The notes under the pieces are model-generated. The model searched no databases and had not been told where the DNA came from. It worked only from the letters and a program-made list of their open reading frames with translations. From Nemophila menziesii (taxonomy: Eukaryota > Streptophyta > Magnoliopsida > Boraginales > Hydrophyllaceae), in the NCBI GenBank assembly GCA_029959085.1, contig JARWIR010000050.1:3906001-3970000 (forward strand): a DNA stretch of 64,000 nt. Direction: 5' to 3'. The position numbers and the translations under genes are program-made. Within the stretch, counting starts at the first letter, position 1. Every line of letters begins with the position of its first letter. This document shows, piece by piece, positions 32,593 to 43,589 of the stretch.

Positions 32593-34137
32593 TTTAGTTA
32601 TTATGAGATATGAACACGAGAGAGGTAAACGTTAATGGTGGGAATATTTGTTTAAGTGGTGGTCGTTTGACTGGATAAGAATGAATGGATAATGTTTTTA
32701 TGAATTTGACCTAGTGATAGATCCTCATATTTCTTGTCTTGATTTGATAAATTATTATTTTTAGAGCATATTTGGTTTAATTTGTGTGTTATTGTGAAGC
32801 TTTAAAGATAATATGTAAATAAATAAGATGCCAAATCAATTCTAAGGAGTCAAGGAAAGAAGATCTTGAAGAAATCAGGAGATAGAAGGAAACAGAGTTC
32901 AATTTGGAAAAAAAAAGCTGTCAAATAAATCTGAATTTCTGCAGCTACGTCTAAAGAGGTGAATATAACTCCAAATACGAGACGATTCTGGAATATCCCT
33001 TTTAGAGGTAGATATATCTTTATGTGAGGATTCTTTTGATATCTTACGAGCCAAAAACGGCCCGGTAACGAAGGAAATATGGTCAAAACAAGTCAGCAGT
33101 ATTTATCCGTATCTACTTACGAATTTGAGTTGGGCTTGGACTCTTTTACTTGGTCCCTACTCCAAGATTCCAACCTAGCACCTATATATATCAGTTCTAA
33201 ACCTTAGAAAATCATCCTTTGGCTGAATAAGCTTAATATACATACATAATTTATTATAGAAGCAATCAAGAGGATCTAGAGGAGGAAGAAGCAAGAGCTA
33301 GAATTTAAATACATCAATTCATCACTTCTCCATTTCTATTCTTTGGGTAAATTAGTATTAGACCTATTTTGTCTATGAGGTATTTCTAAGCTATTTATTC
33401 AAGAGTTTTAGTAAGCATAATTTCTCTTTAGGATTGTAATTATATGAATCATTGATTATTGTTTTTCTATTTTAATTTGAATCTGGGATTTTAGTATTTA
33501 ATTGAATTGGTTCTTAATTTCCATTGACTATATTCTTGTGCTTGTTTACTATCATTGGCATCGCGAATCAAGGCTAGGTTTTAGTAATTAGGCTATTCAC
33601 TAGTAGCGATGATCATCCGGAAGGGGGGTTTAATTACAAAACTAGGATATAGACGTGTGGTGTCCGTTATTGACCGACAAGATTGACTAACCATGTAGCC
33701 AATTGGGTATAGATCTTTATCATCTAAACGTATATTATAATCGCCCTGACGGGGGTTAGGAGATTATAGAGTCTCGACTATTGTGAAATTTCCCATTCAC
33801 CCTTATTCTTAGGAATTATAAATTCAATAGGACAGATTCATACTTGCATCTCCTTATCTTATTTGCATAATTGTTTATTATTTATTATTTGCTTTATTAG
33901 TTAGTTAATTAGAAAACAAAATACTTCACTGCTTATCTTTGTAATTAAGACAATTAAAACTATCTATTCTAATATTGAACATGAAGTTAGAATAATTACT
34001 TAAATCCCTGTGGAGGTGATTTTCCCGTATTTACTTATATTTTACTTGGAACGACCCGTACACTTGCGGTCTGTGGATCCTTTATTCCTTTACTTTTATT
34101 GCATTATTTTATAACACACCAGGACCCACAAAGTTTT

Positions 34138-34155
34138 TGGCGCCGCTGCCGAGGA
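34138..34155 (+). promoter_or_regulatory. Primer binding site of element B (tRNA-Asp type)
   Basis: TGGCGCCGCTGCCGAGGA, one base from canonical, 6 nt after the LTR end. The context AGTTTT is shared with A, E and F. Confidence 0.92.
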
Positions 34156-34261
34156 TTTATTGCGGTTATTGTATTTTGTGTTTAAGTTAGGTTGGTAGTT
34201 TTAGTTGTTTTCAGTTTTACGTTTGTTTTGTTTTAGTCTTTTTTCAGGTTTTTATTTAGGT

Positions 34262-35500
34262 ATGGAAATTTCCCCTTATCAAGAGCAACATCCAACACAA
34301 ACCTGGTGTATTGAACTGCAAAACTTTATTGATGGAACACACATCTTTATGGATCTGACACGAGGGAGCTTTAGAGATCATGAAGAGAGGCTTAGGAAGC
34401 TGGAGGACTCTCTCAATCATTTCATTAAGGTTACAATGGATAATGTAGTAAAGAGTGAGGCGAAAAGCGATGTTTCCATAACATTAGTGCAAGATATGAA
34501 ACAACAACATCAATCGATGGAGCAACGATTGATGCAACTCACAAAAACAATTGAGAGGTTACAACAAAGACCATCTTTGCAAACCGGCCAAGATACAAAT
34601 ATTAATCATAAGTCCAGTGAAGATAGAGATGTTCGGTCTAATGTAGTTACAGAGTTTAGTCTTCAGGAAGAGAAGAAAGTGGAATCGCCACAAGTTACAC
34701 CTAGTGAACTAGAGATTCCAACAATAGAAGAATCAACCACGCTAAGCATAGATGAGACAAGTGTTGATAAGCAGGTCGGAATTGAAATTAAACCTCGTGA
34801 AGGGAAGATTACATCCATGGAAAACCCAACCAAGCGGTGTTTAGAAGGATCAAATATTGAAATCTTTGTTAGATAAGAGATAGAAGAAGAAGATACTAGG
34901 ATGGATTCGCCACCTAGTACTCCATTGATGTCACCACCCAACCTTATGAAGACGAATCAGATAATTGGTGACATTGATAAAGCATTTGTAGAGGCGTGCA
35001 AAGAAGACAAAATCTACACCCAAATGCTTGAAGGTAATACAAAAGAACTCACACCGCAACAAGTATTCACAGAAGCTGTTTTGGAAACAAATGAGAATGT
35101 GAGTGTAGAGATCGAGGTTGAAAATGTAGCCCTCATAACAAAAGAAAACTATGAAACATCCCTTGTTTTGGACAAAACGCTCGAGGAGGTGCCCCTTGAG
35201 TTCCCCATTGTTCCAGAAGTATCTAAAGAGGTTAAAGAAAAGGACCACCACCATGAACCCGTGAATAAGAGAGCTAAAAATGAGTTGGGGTCGGAACCAC
35301 GGTTGCTTGGAAGGCCTCCAAACAAGAGAATAGGCCACGAGGTTTCAATAATGTGTGGATGGGGCCATTTGTTGTTATTCGAGTAGTGACAGTAAAATTA
35401 ATAGAGATACAACCTTCAGAGGTCAAAGGCTGTGAATTGTAGACATACATAACCTCACCCACTGCTGGGGAGGCTACATACTCAAGGGATAATGGAGGTA
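34262..35500 (+). pseudogene. Linker-type protein of element B, Gag/PR/Pol deleted
   Basis: From ATG 34262 (MEISPYQEQHPTQTW) the frame runs to 35386 with a single TAA at 34874-34876. The N-terminal half is a long probable coiled coil (HEERLRKLEDSLNHFIK, MEQRLMQLTKTIERLQQ), followed by an acidic/Thr-rich stretch. Then comes the conserved DIDKAFVEACKEDKIYTQML and KELTPQQVFTEAVLE segment. It ends in a pol-tail remnant (RPPNKRIGHE) that shifts frame near 35386 and finishes before 35500. There is no capsid signature, knuckle or protease. Compared with A, roughly 23900-25130 and the protease were lost. Function unknown. Confidence 0.75.
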
Positions 35501-35525
35501 ACCCGTCAAACTTTAAATGACGTTA
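35499..35525 (+). other. Post-pol stem-loop (element B)
   Basis: TAAC-CC-GTCA, loop AACTTTAAA, TGAC-GTTA. The fourth inner pair is A-T here, T-A in A, E and F, and G-C in D. Followed by AATAAAAGTGCT. Confidence 0.75.
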
Positions 35526-35727
35526 AATAAAAGTGCTCTTGGGAGACACCCCAAAAGTTTTAACTGCTTTATAGTTTGGTTTTTTTAGTGTGTATTAGTT
35601 AGTTTATGTGTTTTTAAGTGCATATTGCAGTATTGAGGAAGGTTTGAGTGTCTTTGATGTGTAGGTATGCAAAGGTTCGAGTTTGGGGTGAAAACCTGGA
35701 AAATTTTTGGAAGGCTTGGACAGATTA

Positions 35728-36150
35728 TTTTGCGGTACACCGCAGGTATTCGCGGTGCACCGCACCTATCAGCGTGGATTATTTTTTAAAACTTCGAACT
35801 AGCCTAACTTCGCGCTCGAGTACCGGAATTAACTTTTTCTCGAGTCTGAATCGCATATTTTTCCGAGATCTATCCAATGGAGTTGAGAAACCCTGAGTTG
35901 GAGATAAAATAAAGAACCTATTTTTTCGTGGCATCTAGAGATTTCATACGGTGTACCGCAGGATCAGTCTGGTGCACCGTAGGTTAAAAACCGTGGCTAT
36001 GGTTTTCAAAAACGGTACATTTCGGAAGAGTATGAGACCAGCTACCCAAAACCGTATCGACAACTCGCGACTACGGGTTTTCAACCCTTGAATCTGGTGT
36101 ACCGCGCCATCCGTCAGGTGCACCGCAGCCCACCGCCAGAAAATTTGTTA
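35728..36150 (+). repeat. GC-rich palindromic block of element B
   Basis: Several copies of GCGGTACACCGCA/GCGGTGCACCGCA (about 35732, 35752, 35952, 35972, 36100, 36117), dispersed among less GC-rich sequence. Position equals the block in D and E. I find no G-box here. Confidence 0.72.
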
Positions 36151-38166
36151 AAATGGTTTGAAGATTGAGGTTAGTGAACAGTTACGAGTTTCCGAATCCT
36201 TAAGCCTCACTTTCTTCCCCATTCTCCCCAAACTCCATTAAAGTTTCAACTTTCACCAAACATCAAAACACTACCCAATCACTAGAAATTCACATCCAAA
36301 TCCTTTCCCACATCATTATAAAGAAGATTCAACCACCCACATCATATCAAAACACCTAGAATCCAAGAATCAAAAGCCAAAATTTCTAAATCTTAGCCGA
36401 ACCATTTTTTAAATCCAAACCAATCAAGCAGTAAGGTATTGGGTTCTGTTGAGAAGAAATATGTGAAAATGAAGTTGAAGAAGATGAAAAGTAAGAGATT
36501 TCTATAGTGTGATTGATTAGGATGGAGCATAAGAGGATGTAAGGGAAAGAGAAATTGGTGTTACTAGAAGGTTACATACAAGAAAAACGTTGTCCGGGTA
36601 TTGATCATGCGAGGCAATAGCCTCGAAGAGTATGTTTTCTTTCTTCCTTACCATTTCTTTATATGCAATATTTGCTATTTTTATTTTATTGAGTCTTTTC
36701 GAGTCATGGGGACACAACTCATTTTTGAGTTGGGGTGTGGGATTCGTTGTCCCTCATCTCCATTTTACGTAATTTACTGTTTTTTTAGAGAAATTTTGAA
36801 ATTTGTAAGAGATGGATTAGATGTAGAGTGTGTTTAATAGCTTGAAATAATAAGCTCAGTAAGTTAATGATAGAAATTAGTATGTTTATGAGCTGCTTTA
36901 TTATTTATGCATTGAGTACTTGCAGGAAAAGACACATTGATAGTAAAGAAAAGATTAGTTAGCAATGCGATTGAAAGTATGTTCGATCTCAGGGATCCAT
37001 GAGTGGTGTGTAGTCCATAATATCCAAGCTACTTGATAAACCCATTTAATGAACGTGCTAAAGGTAAGAGAATGACGAAATTACATAGTTTAGAAAGTGA
37101 TTAAGATGGTTCTTTCATAAGCCCCTTGTTGCCATTTAGCTTGCTGTCCATTTTATTATTATATATCATTCTCAACCCCTTCAAACATTTCAAAAGCCTT
37201 TTTATTAGCCACATTATAAGTCATATCCCTTTAGATTATAGGACTTTTCCATATGACCTGCACTCGAATCGCGATGCATAGACAATTGTTCTAGAGCTTG
37301 AGTTTGGGGTGGTGGGTCCACCATTATGGTAAATATTATTGGGTTGGTATTTTTGAGCTTATTAAGTTTGATTTTTTCTATATTTTGATGATGATTCACA
37401 GGTTTATTATATTGTAACCCTTTGCTGGGGTAAGAGTAAATGAAAAAAGCTAAAAAGCATGAAAAGAAAAGAAAAAATTTATGAGAATAATAGAATGATA
37501 TCTCAACATAAAAAAGAGAGTCATATCTTTACAAAAGAAGAAGAAAAATTGATATGAAAAGAATATATATTTGGACCGGCAAAGAGGAATTTTTATGTGA
37601 ACATCTTTATGCTTTAATTGGGTTATTGGGGATGCTAACTAGTGCATCGAGGAATTTATTGAGTTGAGTGAGAACATTTTATGAGAGTAACTCAATCCCT
37701 AGGGCGATTCATTGATGGCTAATGAGGAGAGAGCCAAAAGATCACTCTAAATTATCCAAATATACTTATCATATCGTCCCTAAGACAACATTACAACCTT
37801 AAAGACCTTTTGATTCTTTGCTATGTAATCTAGAAGTGATTGAGCCGTTAGAGAGTAGTTAAGTGGATCTTTAGAGACTAGTGAAGTTCGATGAACAATC
37901 TATAGCCTCCTTGGTAAACTGAGTAAAGATCCTCTCCTTCTTACATTGCGAAGGTAATCCAATCTCTAATTCAAGTCGTGTTGATTGTAGATATGACAAG
38001 TGTGCAGGTATGTAGTTTGTAAATATTATTACATGAAATTTTCTAAGTAGTTGCTTTGAGTTTATTCTATATATTCTGCTATCTTCTTTTCCCCTGTGCT
38101 TAATTGACTTAGCTGATATTTTAGAGACTTCTCAATGTTCTTATTTCTTGTTGTATCGGGACGATA
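36151..38166 (+). other. Leader, accessory-gene stub and 3' non-coding region of B
   Basis: 36180-36420 is a leader like that of A. 36433-36460 keeps the accessory-gene piece AAGGTATTGGGTTCTG also seen in A (40070). It then jumps to GCGAGGCAATAGCCTC (36609), which in A (41219) marks the end of that gene, so nearly the whole accessory gene is deleted. The rest is non-coding, with G-rich tracts beside inverted repeats at about 36712-36740 (CAACTCA-TTTT-TGAGTTG) and 37290-37325. Confidence 0.7.
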
Positions 38167-38186
38167 CAACTTTGAGTTGGGGGTCT
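38167..38186 (+). promoter_or_regulatory. Polypurine-tract region of element B
   Basis: CAACTTTGAGTTGGGGGTCT lies immediately before the 3' LTR. The G-run is the probable plus-strand primer. CAACT and AGTTG can pair, putting a small hairpin before the G-run. The same string precedes the LTRs at 238, 4394, 22910 and 44510 with minor changes. Confidence 0.65.
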
Positions 38187-39970
38187 TGATGTCTCCCTAA
38201 TTGTTCTAAATATAAGCCTTTAGGAGACATCATTTTAGGTAGAAAATGGTCTTTTTATATTGACTATTATACTTAATTCGTAAAATTCCTATTTCTTGTC
38301 TTGATTTGATAAATTATTGATTTTAGAGCATATTTGGTTTAATTTGTCTGTTATTGTGAAGCTTTAAAGATAATATGTAAATAAATTAGATGCCAAATCA
38401 ATTCTAAGGAGACAAGGAAATAAGATCTTGAAGAAATCAGGAGATAGAAGGAAAAAGATTTCAATTAGGAAAAGAAAAGCTATCAAATAAGTGCTCGCTT
38501 AGAAGTGCTTTTTTGGAAAACCACTTAAAAGTGCTTTTAGTATTTTAAGAGTTCTTTTAATCTTGAAAAGCACTTTTATGAGAAGCACCAAATTGGTGCT
38601 TCTTGAAAAAAGCACTTAGAATAATTTTAGATTTCAAAATTATTTTTAATAATTATTTTTAAATTTTAAACTTTATTCTAGAAACGTTTTTTACTCTAAA
38701 ATAAGTTCTTCCAAACGAGCCCTAAATGTGAATTTCTGCAGCTACGTCTAAAGAGGTGAAGATAACTCCAAATACGAGACGATCCTGGAAAAGCCCTTTT
38801 AGAGGTAGATAGATCTTTCTGTGAGGATTCTTTTGATATCTTGCAAGCCAAAAACGGCCCGGTAACGAAGGAAATATGGTCAAAACAAGTCAGCAGTAAT
38901 TATCCTTATCTACTCACGAATTTGAGTTGGGCTTGGACTCTTTTACTTTGTCCCTACTCCAAGATTTTGACCTAGCACCTATATATATATCAGTTCTAAA
39001 CCTTAGAAAATCATCCCTTGGCTGCATATTCTTAATATACATACATAATTTATTATAGAAGCAATCAAGAGGATCTAGAGGAGGAAGAAGCAAGAGCTAG
39101 AGTTTAACTACATCAATTCAACACTTCTCTATCTCTATTCTTTGGGTAAATTAGTATTAATCTATTTTGTCTATGAGGTATTTCTAAGGTATTTGTTCAA
39201 GAGTTTTAGTATTCATAATTTCTCTTTAGGATTGTAATTATATGAATCATTAATTATTGTTTTTCTGTTTTGATTTGAATCTGGAATTTTAGTATTTAAT
39301 TGAATTGGTTCTTAATTTCCATTGACTATATTCTTGTTCTTGTTTACTATCATTGACGTCACGAATCAAGGGTAGGTTTTAGTAATTAGGCTATTCACTA
39401 GTGGTGATGATCATCCGGAAGGTGGATTTAATTACAGAACTAGGATATAGACGTGTGGTGTCCGTTATTGACCGACAGGCTTGACTAACCACGTAGCCAA
39501 TTAGGTATAGATCTTAATCATCTGAATGTAGCTTATAATCGCCCTTACGGGGTTTGTGATACGGTAGGTAGCTCCTAAGTCCACCCTGACGGGGGTTAGG
39601 AGATTATAGAGTCCCGACTATTGTGAAATTTCCCATTCACCCTTATTCTTATAAATCATAAATTCAATAGGATAAATTCATACTTGCATCTCCTTATCTT
39701 ATTTGCATAATTGTTTATTATTTATTATTTTTTGTATTAGTTAGTTAATCAAAAAAAAAATACTTCACTGCTTATCTTTGTAATTAAGACAATTAAAACT
39801 ATCTATTATAATATTGAACATGAAGTTAGAATAACTACTTAAATCCTTGTGGAGACGATTTTCTCATATTTACTTATCTATTAATTGGAACGAACCGTAC
39901 ACTTGCGGTGTGTGGATCCTTTATTCCTTTACTTTTATTGCATTATTTTATAACACACTAGGACCCACCA
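38187..39970 (+). mobile_element. 3' LTR of element B
   Basis: TGATGTCTCC (38187) to GGACCCACCA (39970), 1,784 bp including a 232-bp MITE. Perfect terminal hairpin in 38187-38232. Repeats of CCGGAAGG/CCCTTACGG/CCCTGACGGGGG occur at about 39413, 39543 and 39585. Followed by the TSD GTTTC. Confidence 0.93.
38491..38722. mobile_element. PIF/Harbinger-like MITE, 232 bp
   Basis: TIRs GTGCTCGCTTAGAAG and, in reverse at the right end, GGGCTCGTTTGGAAG. TSD TAA at 38488-38490 and 38723-38725. The interior is rich in AAGCACTTTT inverted repeats and can fold. The other LTR of the same element (near 32920) has the empty site, so the MITE landed after B inserted. Confidence 0.9.
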
Positions 39971-40018
39971 GTTTCAAATTTCAAAGTGGTTAAAGCTTTG
40001 AGTTGGAGGTTAATTGAG

Positions 40019-41229
40019 ATGACTAAGAGAACGTAGACATTAGCTACTGTAAGGGAGGTGAAGAAAAGCAAGGTATTGGGTTCTACTGAGAAGAAATCAA
40101 GTAATAAAAGTTCTAGTTCCAACACAAAGGATGAAATCGATCACATAAAGAGAGGTGAGCTAGCTGTATTTAATTCAGTGGGTAAAAAGGTTACACTTTT
40201 CGTAAAGAAGACAACACACCCTCTCCAATTTAAAGGTCCTACATCCAAAGAAAAAGAGAAATCTTCAAAGGCCTTGATAGCTTCTGCAAAGAAACAATTA
40301 CAGGAACTACCTTTTGCTTATGAAAGAGTATTTGATGAAGAAGTCGGTAAAGGGGAGTACAAGAGATTCTTGGAGATTGGTGAAAGATTGGGTTGGTTTA
40401 CGTTCATGGTAAGACGTTCTGATTTATGTCATGAATTAGTTTCCGACTTCTATCCAGGCCTCTTTAGCTGAGATAGTGAAGGTTGTGTTCCAGTAAGAGG
40501 AAAGTTAGTTCCTTTTACAGTTGAAGAGATTAGAAACCACTTCTAGTTTCAGAAATTTGTTGGACCATGCAAGTATAGAGAAGCGGATGATAGACAGAGA
40601 ATCTTCGATTGGAATTTACTTTTTGAGCATGTCTTAGATAAGGAGAAAGTGTAATCACATAAGGGAGAATTAAAGGCACCTTGGCCTTACAAATATCTCC
40701 AACCGGATGCTAGAATTTGGCACAATTTCCTTATCACTAATGTCTTTGGAAACACAAGAATTTTGGACGTAAGTAAAAAGAATGCTATCTTGTTGAATTC
40801 TAATTGAGAGGAGAAGAAGTGGATATGGAACAGTTGATCTTTGAGGAGGTGATGCGATTTTCGGTCTCTCCTATCTCGTTATTTAATGTGAAATATCCTA
40901 CTATGATCACATGTCTTGTTCAGAAAGCGAATGTGATTTTGGGTGAAGGAGAGAAACTAGAGTTTAAAACGAGTAACAATATTGACAATACTTGGATCAT
41001 GAAAGTCTTGAGAGGAGCGGGAATTACGCAAGTCTCAAAGGAAGAAAAGTAGCATAGTTGGAAAGAGAAGATGGAGGAGCGATTAAATAAAATCGAAGCA
41101 ACTCAAACTTCCTTAGCCAAAGATGTGGCACGAATCAAAGCCAATCAAGTGCACATCATGACACTCCTTGAGCAATTAGAGAAAGATCAAGCGAATCCTA
41201 TCTTGGATGTCGATAATGCGAGGCAATAG
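40019..41229 (+). pseudogene. Accessory gene of element A (putative plant transposon protein family)
   Basis: ATG at 40019 gives MTKRT and then a TAG (40034). The frame goes on with KKSKVLGSTEKKSS, a Ser/Lys-rich region. A domain follows with ERLGWFTFMVRRSDL, LVSDFYPGLFS, VPVRGKLVPFTVEEIRNHF and, after more stops, ARIWHNFLITNVFGNT, DMEQLIFEEVMRF and YPTMITCLVQKA. This pattern (GW, FY, vRG, W) recalls the plant transposon protein domain often found after pol in Athila-like elements. It ends in a coiled coil (RLNKIEATQTSLAKDV) and VDNARQ. At least five stops. The start MTKR resembles MTNR of the shorter ORFs in C, D and E. Confidence 0.65.
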
Positions 41230-41844
41230 CCTCTAGAGTATGTTCTATTTCTTCTTTACCATTTCAGTAAATGCTTTATCTGCTAGTCTTTTTCAAGTCA
41301 TGGGGACACGGCTCATTTTTGAGTTGGGGTGTGGGGATTCGTTGTCTCTCATCTCCATTTTTTTTTTTTAAGTAGAAATTAAATTTTTTTTTGATACATG
41401 GGAATTAGATGTAGAGTGTGTTTAATAGCTTGAAAGCATAAGCTCAGTAAGTTAATGATAGAAAGTAGTATGTTTATGAGCTATTTTATTTTGTATGCTT
41501 TGAGTATTTGCAGGAAAACACACATTGATAGTAAAGAAAAGATTAGTTAGCAATGCGATAGAAAGTATGTTCGATCTCAGGGAGCCATGAGTGGTTTGTA
41601 GGCCGTAAGAGCCAAGCTAGTTGATAAACTCATTTGATGAACGTGCTAAAGGTAAGAGAATGACGAAATTGCATAGTTTAGAAAGTGATTAAGGCAGTTC
41701 TTTCACAAACCCCTTGTTGCCTTTTAGCTTGTTGTCCAAATTTATTATATTATATCCTTCTCAGCCCCTTCTAGCCTTTCTAAATCCTTTTTATTTAACA
41801 ACATTATAAGTCATATCCCTTTAGATTATAGGACTTTTCCATAT
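41230..41844 (+). other. 3' non-coding region of element A, first part
   Basis: No gene. Contains a G-rich tract with the hairpin CTCATTTTTGAG (about 41310-41336) and long similarity to B (36609-37250). It is cut at 41844 by the solo LTR and resumes at 43590. Confidence 0.7.
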
Positions 41845-41849
41845 GACCC

Positions 41850-43584
41850 TGATGTCTCCCTATTTGTTCTAATTATTAGCTTTTTGGAGACATCATTTTA
41901 GGTGAATAGTTGACTTATTTGATAGACTTTTGTGCTTATTTCGTCATATTACACTTTCTCCCCTTGAAATTAGACTATTTGAATTTTTAGAACTTTTGTG
42001 CGTTAATTTGGTTATTTTTAGTGCAAAGTTAGTAGGTTCTTGAATTTCATGAAAAACCAATACAAGGAGGAGAAGTGAGAATTAAAGTCTTAGAATATTT
42101 TTAATGTTTTAGGAAGTATTTGATTCGAGTTTCTAATTTTAGAGTGCACTTTCTTATTTCTAGTCTTGAATTATTGATTAATTAATTTTTAAAGCATATG
42201 CAGTTTAATTGTTTATTTATTGTGAAACTTTAAAAGATATATGGTAATTAATTAGAGACTAAGTCAAGTCTAAGAAGTAAAGGAAAGAAGATATACATGG
42301 AAATAAGAAGATTAAGGAAGGATATATGTAAAGAAGGAAAAGATAAAGCTGCCAAATAAATCTAAACTTTCAGCCACGTTCAAAGACGAGATCATAACTT
42401 AATATTGGATAGGAATTTGGGAGAATGGTCTGGACCAATGGATAGATCTTTCCGAGACAAGTGATTTTGATATAAAGAACGCATCAAACGGATATGTATT
42501 GAAGGATATATGACCAAAACAAATCAGCAACAGAATCTTACCTTTCCTAGATTTTAGGGCTGCGAATTAAAGAGTTCTTGACTTGTCTTCCAGTCCAAGT
42601 AAAAACGAATTAGGGCTTCCTAACACCTATAAATACACCCCTTAGCCTCCTCTTTTCATACACTTCAGAGAATTACATAAGAGGCTAAAGGTTTTCAAGT
42701 CAGGTCAAGAAGGCATGGAGAAACTAGAGTTGGCGGAATCTTGTTCTTCCATCAACAGTCAGCCTACCCTTTAGGTTATCAATTTATCTTTTGTATTTGA
42801 ACATGAATTCCTTTTATTTATTTTCAGTCTTTAAATTTATCATGAGCTAAATTTCCATATACTTGAGAATCGCATTAAAGGGATGAACCTTAATTAATTT
42901 TAATCTATGTTTTGAATTTGGGATTGTTATGATTTAAATTGAATTGAGTCTTAGATATTGGATATTACTTTGTTCTTATTTACTAATTCTTTTCCGCGCA
43001 ACTAGAATTAGCTGTTAGTATTTGGTCTATTCACTTTAGTGGCGAAAAGATCATCCGACAGGGGAGTTTGAATACAGACTTAGGTAATACCAGTGTAATG
43101 GACGAACGGCATATTAATTACATAGCCAAAGAAGTAAAAACTTATAATCACCCTGACGGGGTTCGTAATACAGTAGGATAGCCCTTAGGTCCACCTTGAC
43201 GGGGACTAGGAGATATTAGATTCCCGAATAATATACTAATAACAATTCTACCCTTAAACAAGCATAGGTTACGTTAATTAGGTGGATTTCTTGCGAGAAT
43301 CAAGTATCTCTCATATCTGAAGTAGTCTTTTATCTGCATTATTTCTTTTCTGTTAATTTAATTAGTCTTTAATTCTTTGCGTATTTAGGTTAAAGAAAAC
43401 CAAACAAAAATCTATTATTTTACTTTTCAGTCAAACAATTACCTGATTAATATTTCGGTTGAACCTAATATGTCCCTGAGAACGAAACTCGATTTATCGA
43501 ATATTACTTGGACAACCGTGCACTTGCGGTAATTTTGGTTCCTTTATTTTTTTACTTAATTTTATAACACACCAGGACCCACCA
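41850..43584 (+). mobile_element. Solo LTR, TSD GACCC
   Basis: A 1,735-bp LTR from TGATGTCTCC to GGACCCACCA with GACCC at 41845-41849 and 43585-43589. The empty site is seen in B at about 37253-37262 (ATGACCTGCACTCG). Perfect-type terminal hairpin (one mismatch in the loop side). TATAAATA at 42629-42636 may be its promoter. It belongs to the same family as the LTRs of C and D. Confidence 0.95.
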
Positions 43585-43589
43585 GACCC

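Larger units (their letters stand above)
27607..32724 (-). mobile_element. L1-type LINE, 5.1 kb, 16-bp TSD
   Basis: A non-LTR retrotransposon on the minus strand with ORF1, endonuclease, RT and a C-terminal zinc region. It ends in a short poly(A) (T-run at 27605-27612 on plus). The target duplication TCATATTTCTTGTCTT lies at 27591-27606 and 32725-32740. Its length suggests a nearly full-length copy. Coding is broken by few lesions (one stop in RT, a frameshift after the endonuclease, another in ORF1), so it is fairly recent. Confidence 0.95.
27491..34131 (+). mobile_element. 5' LTR of element B, split by a LINE
   Basis: LTR pieces 27491-27606 and 32741-34131 join into an LTR of about 1.5 kb. 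It starts with a perfect TGATGTCTCC/GGAGACATCA hairpin (27491-27536). It ends GGACCCACAA next to AGTTTT and the PBS. Compared with the 3' LTR it lacks the MITE and about 45 bp between two CCCTGACGGGG-type repeats near 33740. Confidence 0.9.
27491..39970 (+). mobile_element. Element B: complete, highly reduced Athila derivative, TSD GTTTC
   Basis: Two LTRs (27491-34131 with a LINE inside; 38187-39970 with a MITE inside) flank 4.06 kb of internal sequence with PBS and polypurine tract. The 5-bp duplication GTTTC occurs at 27486-27490 and 39971-39975. It encodes only a linker-like protein. Capsid, knuckle, protease, RT and integrase are all missing, and the accessory gene is reduced to a stub. 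It must have moved with proteins from relatives. Confidence 0.93.

Noticed and set aside
36601..36837. 78-codon hydrophobic frame in B's 3' region, possible membrane protein
   Set aside because: Spans the G-run/hairpin module. The related sequence in A (41219-41400) does not keep the frame.
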